Shown here piece after piece: positions 58,600 to 64,000 of a stretch of DNA of 64,000 nt. The position numbers were made by a program, and so were the translations under genes. Each line of letters begins with the position of its first letter. Position 1 is the first letter of the stretch. Origin of the DNA: Bradysia coprophila. Taxonomy: Eukaryota; Arthropoda; Insecta; Diptera; Sciaridae. The notes beneath the pieces are model-generated. The model had not been told where the DNA came from and ran no database searches. It was given only the letters and a program-made list of their open reading frames with translations. The stretch is taken from positions 22,228,001 to 22,292,000 of the forward strand of contig NW_023503493.1 of the NCBI RefSeq assembly GCF_014529535.1. Reading direction: 5' to 3'.

Positions 58600-59433
58600 T
58601 ATGTTTGTGGTTTTGTGAGAATTTCAATGAAATTAACAATTTGTGATTATATCACGGGCATCACAGGTAAATAAATGAAATTATAACCTTTGAAATGATA
58701 TGTTAGATGGACTGTCACTCGGAGACGATTTTTTTTTTTTATTTTGATAATGTGTTTTTCTGGAATGACAGCTCGACTGTGTTCACGTTTATATATGGCT
58801 TATTCTACAGACTATTAATGTGCCTTCACACAGCGATGCGAAATTGACAAATGTGAAATTTTTCTTTTGTCCTAATGTCAAAGAACAAAAGAAAATTTTC
58901 TCATCTGCCACTTGTGTGTGGGCACAGGTTAGAGCGAGAAGTCAGAAGAGTCAGAAGACCAGCTAATTAAAGCTTGCCTTCCTGGACTTGTCACTGCTTT
59001 TATTTTATACATTATTTTGACACATCCAACAAGGAAAGTTGAAAAAAAGTGGTCTCCACTACATTTCTCATAATAACAGAATGAGCGAAAAAGAGAGGAA
59101 AAAACACGTATTCAACTGGTCTTGATGGTGGTATGTCAAAATTTGTATGTAAAAGTCCTGTTCATTTAACTGAGCTCGATGGAGGCACACTCTTGTTGAC
59201 ATTCAGAAGACCAGTTTACAGCCTCAAATCGCGGAAAGTGTCAAATGATGGAGAAATTCATTTGTGTAAGTGTTTTACTGCTCCCGCAACTTCTTTGTTT
59301 TCTTCAAAACATTGTCTCGTCATAAAAGTGTATCATGGAAAAATGTAATGACAAGTCCATCCAGGAAAGTTGTAATTAACTGTGTAGGAGTCAAAATAGA
59401 TTTGCAGAAAATACTAAAGATGTTTACATTAGC
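58600..59433. promoter_or_regulatory. Divergent intergenic region of the AspRS and Wdr82 genes
   Basis: About 1.37 kb separates the two start codons. It holds an imperfect inverted repeat (about 58,955-59,000 against 59,345-59,380, around cctggacttgtca), two copies of cagaagaccag (about 58,948 and 59,206), and the hAT-type MITE at 59,434. No core promoter element can be assigned with confidence. Confidence 0.35.
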
Positions 59434-59577
59434 CAGGCCCGGACTGGCCATATGGTGAATTCGGGGGATTCCCGATGGGCCTTTTCGATTTTTGTATGAA
59501 AATATTTAATTTGTGGGCCTTTTGCAATTAAGTTGCATGGAGCCCCCGATGGGATTTTTCGAGCCAGTGCGGTACTG
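59434..59577. mobile_element. 144-bp hAT-type MITE with 8-bp TSD
   Basis: Ends caggcccggactggcc and (complement of right end) cagtaccgcactggctc. ACATTAGC flanks both sides exactly (59,426-59,433 and 59,578-59,585). An 8-bp duplication with CAG ends is typical of hAT. It lies about 390 bp upstream of the Wdr82 start codon. Confidence 0.9.
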
Positions 59578-59964
59578 ACATTAGCTGAATCTGCGCTGAA
59601 AACGTTCTCAAAATGATAATGTAAAAGCAGGAGATAGATTAAGAGTCTATCTGATAACTAAAATTATTCTTTCACAGAACTAAATTCTGGAAACGATTAA
59701 TTTCAAGAACTATATCGCATATTATGTAAACGTTGCTTTCCGCGCGTCATTTGAAAAAAACCTCTGCAAAAAGTGAACGTTGAATGATTGACATTTGGCT
59801 TTGTGTCATCATCATCATCATCAAAACCGTCAAAACCTCTAAAAAACTCTCTTACGTCTCTTACTGAAACATACACGCCATCGACCGAACTCTATAAAAA
59901 TTTTTACAATTTCAGTAATTTATTGAACCAAAAGCGTTGTTTCCTATTAGACAAAGTCCCCAAA

Positions 59965-61059
59965 ATGAAGATAAAATTGGTGGATCAAGTGGTCCGTAGC
60001 TTTAAGGTGGCAAAAGTATTTCGAGAGAACACGGACAAAATAAACGCTATCGACTTTTCTCCCAACGGTGAACATCTAATAAGCTGCAGTGAAGACGATC
60101 AAATTGTTATTTACGATTGCGAGAAAGGCACCCAAACAAGAACAGTCAATTCGAAAAAGTATGGCGTGGATCTAATTCATTTTACACACGGCAACAACAC
60201 AGCGATTCACAGTTCAACGAAAGTCGATGACACCATTCGTTATTTGAGTCTACATGACAACAAATATTTACGATACTTTCCGGGACACACAAAAAAGGTC
60301 ATTTCGTTGTGCATCTCACCGGTTGAAGATACGTTTTTATCTGGATCATTAGACAAAACGTTGCGGCTATGGGATCTGAGGTCGCCAAATTGTCAAGGCG
60401 TCATGCATTTACCTGGCCGACCAGTAGCTGCATACGATCCGGATGGGCTGATTTTCGCGGCTGGTGTGAATTCAGAAAGTAAGTGCTGAACACATCAAAT
60501 TGTACGATTTACGGTTATTTTATAGAGAAACACTTGTCCCATTGCAGGTATTAAATTGTACGATTTGAGGTCCTTCGACAAGGGACCATTTGTCACATTC
60601 AAATTAAATCCGGAAAAAGAATGCGACTGGACTGGACTTAAGTTCTCACGAGACGGGAAAACAATACTAATTAGTACGAACGGGTCAATTATACGTTTGG
60701 TTGATGCTTTCCATGGTACACCGCTTCAGACATTTACAGGCATGTGAACGAACGACAGGGAAAAATTCGAACAAACCGATCAATAATTCCACGAATATAT
60801 TGCAGGTCACCTGAACAATAAGGGTATACCAATCGAATCGTCGTTCAGTCCGGATTCGCAGTTTATATTCTCGGGCAGTACCGATGGTCGCGTTCATGTC
60901 TGGAACGCTGATACCGGGTATAAAATTTGTGTTCTGAATGGCGATCATCCCGGTCCGGTTCAGTGCGTACAATTCAATCCAAAATACATGATGTTGTCTT
61001 CAGCTTGCACGAATATGGCATTCTGGTTACCGACTATTGACGATCCAGCGTTTATCTGA
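59965..61059 (+). CDS. Wdr82: WD repeat-containing protein 82
   Basis: Exons 59,965-60,478; 60,548-60,739; 60,806-61,059 give 319 residues (human 313). Wdr82 is a nuclear seven-bladed WD40 propeller. It recruits SET1/COMPASS (H3K4 methylation) to Ser5-phosphorylated RNA polymerase II and also joins PNUTS-PP1 termination complexes. Seen: [93 protein letters not shown] and the terminal [17 protein letters not shown], all family hallmarks. Intron 1 is GT-AG. Intron 2 must use a GC donor (ttacag/gcatgt), because the only nearby GT gives a stop after splicing. The frame is open upstream to 59,788, but homology begins at MKIKLVDQ, so 59,965 is the start. No poly(A) signal was pinned down. Confidence 0.97.
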
Positions 61060-61403
61060 GAGGTCACTTGAATGACTTGATATGAACTTTTTTTTATTAA
61101 AAATATTTGCGAGAAAATCGAAATAATTTTGGTTTGCCGATCGTATAGCGTTCAACATTCACCGTTTTATGTGACTGCGACAAGCTCAGTAAATCACTTA
61201 TGTTTTCTGACACATAAACATAACAACCCTCAATAGCTTCTAACTGTACACGCAATTGCTTCAAAATTTGTAGGCTTTTTAACGAATGAAATACGAGTGT
61301 TAATGCTAGGAGCAGTGCTATGACATAAGCCAATCAAATGAAGGAGTATCACAGGTGATATTGACTTGATTTTCTATTCACGCTGAAAATTCTGGAAACT
61401 ATG

Positions 61404-61460
61404 AAGGGTCTAACTAATGCAACGTTGAATAACCCCGTTTAACTAACGCAGCGTTAAACC
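61404..61460 (+). repeat. taactaacgcagcgtt motif cluster, left part
   Basis: Two copies here (about 61,413 and 61,438) and two more just beyond the hAT element (about 62,916 and 62,936). The four were one array of about 150 bp before the hAT inserted. Confidence 0.65.
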
Positions 61461-61501
61461 ATCATTCATGCGCTGAAAATTCAATATGGTCAATGTGAAA
61501 T

Positions 61502-62906
61502 CAGGCCTCTCACACCTCCTTATTTCCTTATTTTTATGAAAACCTCCTTATTCCTCCTTATTTTGATAAAAAATCCTAATTTTCCTTATTTTTCGCAAAT
61601 TTTACTAAGAGAAAATCAAAAATTAATAAAAAAAAAATTCGCTGCGCGGCAAACATTGATTTTAAAATTACTTTTATTATTTAACACAAAGAACTCTAAT
61701 AGAAAAGTGAAGAGGTGGCACATTGTCATTCCAATATGATTGATTTGCTTGACTTACAATATTTTTTGTGGTTTCCTTCTCGAGTATCACTTATAAGACA
61801 AAGGTTTTTAAAATGGAATGGAATGACTCATTTATGCGCCTTTCAATTCTAAAAGACACTGTTTCACTTTTTTTTTTAATTTCTTATTTTCGGACTTATA
61901 GAAGCCAAGCCAAAGTAAATGGCATTCCCTCAAAAAGGGGTTGCAAAAATGTTTTTTTTCGATATAATTGAAGCAAGAGACACAAATGTTGGTTATGATC
62001 ATCGGCTAATACCAATTAACCTTAGGAACTTATATTCGAAAATTTCAATCGAAATTGGAGGCTTGCAATTAAAGGGTTCTGCGAAACTTACCCATAACAA
62101 AAAAAGTGGACGATCGCATCATATGGAAATAAAACCCCATGACTGTTTGTTCTATTGCAAGCTAGTAGCATAGTGCCTACTGAATTTTCCATAACAATAA
62201 GTGACTCAAGTAAGCTTTCAGCAGGATTTCTTAGATAAAAATCCGCTGAACGTATTCTGCAAAGATCCCATCAGAAGGTGTCGGACAAAATATATATTTA
62301 AAAAAAATGTTGTGCACCACCGTGAAACAGTTCGAACCTAAAGCCTCTGATAATCAAATTGGTATGTGCAAATATTGATTGCAATCTTTAGTCTATAGAC
62401 TACTAAACTTTCGAACAATACCATACACACCCTATGTGGTTCGATAAATATCAATTTTCGTTGCCCGAAGTCGAGTAAACTCGGTACACTTCAAAAAACA
62501 TGAAGCACCGATTTTGTACTTTTCGAACAGACACTTACAGTCAATACCCTCTCTAGCAAACAAACTGCTTTTGTTAGGGTGGTGAAAGAATCAAGTCGCT
62601 TTTGGAATTTACATTTAGATTACAGCGTAGTCAGTCAAAATGTAGAATAGTGTTTGTAGAATACAAAGAAATAAGGTGTGAATTTGACACAAGAGCTGAG
62701 AATGTGTTTGTTGGAGAGAGTATTGTTACAGTTCATGACAAATTCGTTAAATTTGTAAAATAGCGAAAATTTTAACTTGAAAAATTTGTATTTTTCTCCT
62801 TATTTTTCCTTAATTTCAATTAACAATTTACTTATTTCTCCTTATTTTTGAGCTGAAACCTCCTTAATTCCTTAATAAGGAGTCCGGAATTAGAGTGAGA
62901 CGCCTG
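61502..62906. mobile_element. Non-autonomous hAT element (1,405 bp), 8-bp TSD
   Basis: Ends caggcctctcac and (complement of right end) caggcgtctcac. TGTGAAAT flanks both sides exactly (61,494-61,501 and 62,907-62,914). Both subterminal regions are rich in tccttatt repeats. Short internal frames (for example 61,919-62,173) show no transposase motif, so it depends on another element. A 184-bp MITE is nested at 62,542-62,725. Confidence 0.9.
62542..62725. mobile_element. 184-bp MITE (CAATACYCTCTC termini), 7-bp TSD, nested in the hAT
   Basis: Same family as 12,925-13,069: ends caataccctctc and gagagagtattg, interior gtcaaaatgtagaatagtgt. TTACAGT flanks both sides exactly (62,535-62,541 and 62,726-62,732). 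It is 39 bp longer than the other copy, mainly near its right end. Confidence 0.88.
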
Positions 62907-62914
62907 TGTGAAAT

Positions 62915-63699
62915 GTCTAACTAACGCAGCGTCCATTAACTGACGCAGCGTTGATTGTTGAATCAAACCAACTCACAACATTTTCTACAATGGAAGCGCT
63001 GAAATTTATTTTTGCTTTCAATATTTTATAAAATTCTGCGGGCCATTTATGGCGTGAATTGAGTGTCATGTTCGTCGTGTTGTTTGTATAAACCGTTCCG
63101 GATTGTAAAATCAATTTGAATTAAGCGCATGTAATGCAGGCAAGTACGCAGGTAATGATAAAACGATGAATCTAAAAGAATAATTCATAGCGTTCTTGGC
63201 AGTCGTTATGGCTAGAGCACTAGAGCATCGAAGAGCTTGAATTAGTAACCCTTAACTCGCATTCGTAGAAGATCCAACAATTTCAGCATGAAATGTTTCT
63301 TATAACTTCTATTAACAATCGATAAAGTAACGGATGTTTCAATTGAAACACACATTTTCTTCCATCTTATCTGGTTTAAAAAATAATGTAGAATCTACGT
63401 CGTGTATACCCATACTAGAATGTATTCCACCTTTGACTAGATTCATCTGTTATCGTCAACGGTATAGAAATAGTTATTTTCCTAACGCATGCTAAAAAAA
63501 ACATTTTAGCGAATGAGAGGTTTCCAGCACGATCGTAAATACTTAACTTGATTTTCAAGAGTCAAATATGTGTTCTACCCTCATTTGGGAAGTAGAACAC
63601 ACATTAGACTCTACGGAACGCATACTTAGTGAGTTATTAGTGAGTTGAATCTGCTGTCATTTATGAATGATCCCTCAAAGGAAGTATAAAAGATCGGGT
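62915..63699. other. No gene seen
   Basis: Contains the right half of the taactaacgcagcg cluster (about 62,916-62,955). No coding sequence was recognised. Confidence 0.45.
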
Positions 63700-63706
63700 G
63701 TCAAAG

Positions 63707-63791
63707 CAACGCACCTCAAGCATGAGTGGTACTCTAAATAGGGTCTGAAACTGAAACTGTCATTAATAGCACTTTTGCTTCAAGTGAATTG
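63707..63791. mobile_element. CAAC-type MITE, copy 3 (85 bp, internally deleted), 7-bp TSD
   Basis: Ends caacgcacctcaagcatg and ttgcttcaagtgaattg. GTCAAAG flanks both sides exactly (63,700-63,706 and 63,792-63,798). The middle is shorter than in copies 1 and 2. Confidence 0.85.
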
Positions 63792-63920
63792 GTCAAAGTG
63801 TAGTGGAACATTTGCCGTTTGTGACAGTTTAAATTTATGACTTAAGGGAAATGATGGACCGTAATTTAAACAAGGCATCAGAACAGTCGGAGCGTTTGCT
63901 GCGACTTAGCCCCGTACAAC

Positions 63921-64000
63921 CCGCAATCCTATTTCGTCCGCAACCATAATACGTCCGTAGCCCTAATAAGCCCGGAACCCTAATACGTCTACAACCCTCT
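63921..64000 (+). repeat. 17-bp minisatellite running off the window
   Basis: Units of 17 bp such as ccgcaaccataatacgt and ccggaaccctaatacgt, about 4.7 divergent copies. The array continues past the edge. Confidence 0.85.

Noticed and set aside
61536..62173. hAT transposase remnants inside the 1.4-kb element
   Set aside because: The short frames show no hAT dimerisation (C-terminal) or RW motif. I treat the element as non-autonomous.

Overview
The window is a piece of an AT-rich animal genome with short spliceosomal introns, most likely a dipteran insect. The three housekeeping genes read like fly orthologues, and the repeats include a LOA/I-group LINE, tRNA-derived SINEs and many small DNA-transposon derivatives. 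A lower (nematoceran, perhaps sciaroid) fly fits best; this is inference from protein resemblance and repeat content, not a database match.

Layout. Positions 1-29,800 are almost entirely repeats and relics. They hold a perfect long palindrome (566-947), a decayed Fanzor/TnpB-like RNA-guided nuclease ORF (about 4.1-6.2 kb), two broken reverse-transcriptase fragments, a truncated F-box ORF, three TTAA-flanked MITEs, two copies of a long TIR repeat (11.4-13.5 and 18.7-21.6 kb; the first carries a 153-bp tandem array), a TA-flanked foldback element (14.0-15.2 kb), and a 2.6-kb foldback whose left arm was split by a 664-bp MITE. Positions 29.8-32.1 kb hold an intact, spliced pogo/Tigger-type transposase. 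A tRNA-derived SINE (33.4-33.9 kb, minus) precedes an apparently full-length LINE with two intact ORFs (34.46-40.2 kb, minus). Positions 40.2-51.4 kb are gene-poor, with foldback MITEs, a second SINE and probably the 5' non-coding exon of the next gene.

The gene cluster lies at 51.4-61.1 kb. DGAT1 (triacylglycerol synthesis; plus strand, 10 coding exons) converges on the mitochondrial aspartyl-tRNA synthetase gene (minus strand, 8 coding exons). That gene is divergent from Wdr82 (plus strand, 3 exons, one GC-AG intron), the WD40 subunit of H3K4 methyltransferase and transcription-termination complexes. All exon phases close exactly, so these models are firm. The AspRS model is unusual: it encodes about 1,064 residues, with what look like three successive OB-fold anticodon-binding domains and an Asn/Arg/Phe-rich N-terminal tract. 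The window ends with a 1.4-kb hAT element (8-bp TSD) carrying a nested MITE, another MITE, and a 17-bp minisatellite running off the edge.

The genes do not form a functional pathway together; they are ordinary neighbours. The best leads for new biology are the Fanzor relic, the triplicated OB-fold AspRS, the LINE/SINE pair with similar tails, the pogo-like gene without visible terminal repeats, and the stratified MITE families with clean target-site duplications.
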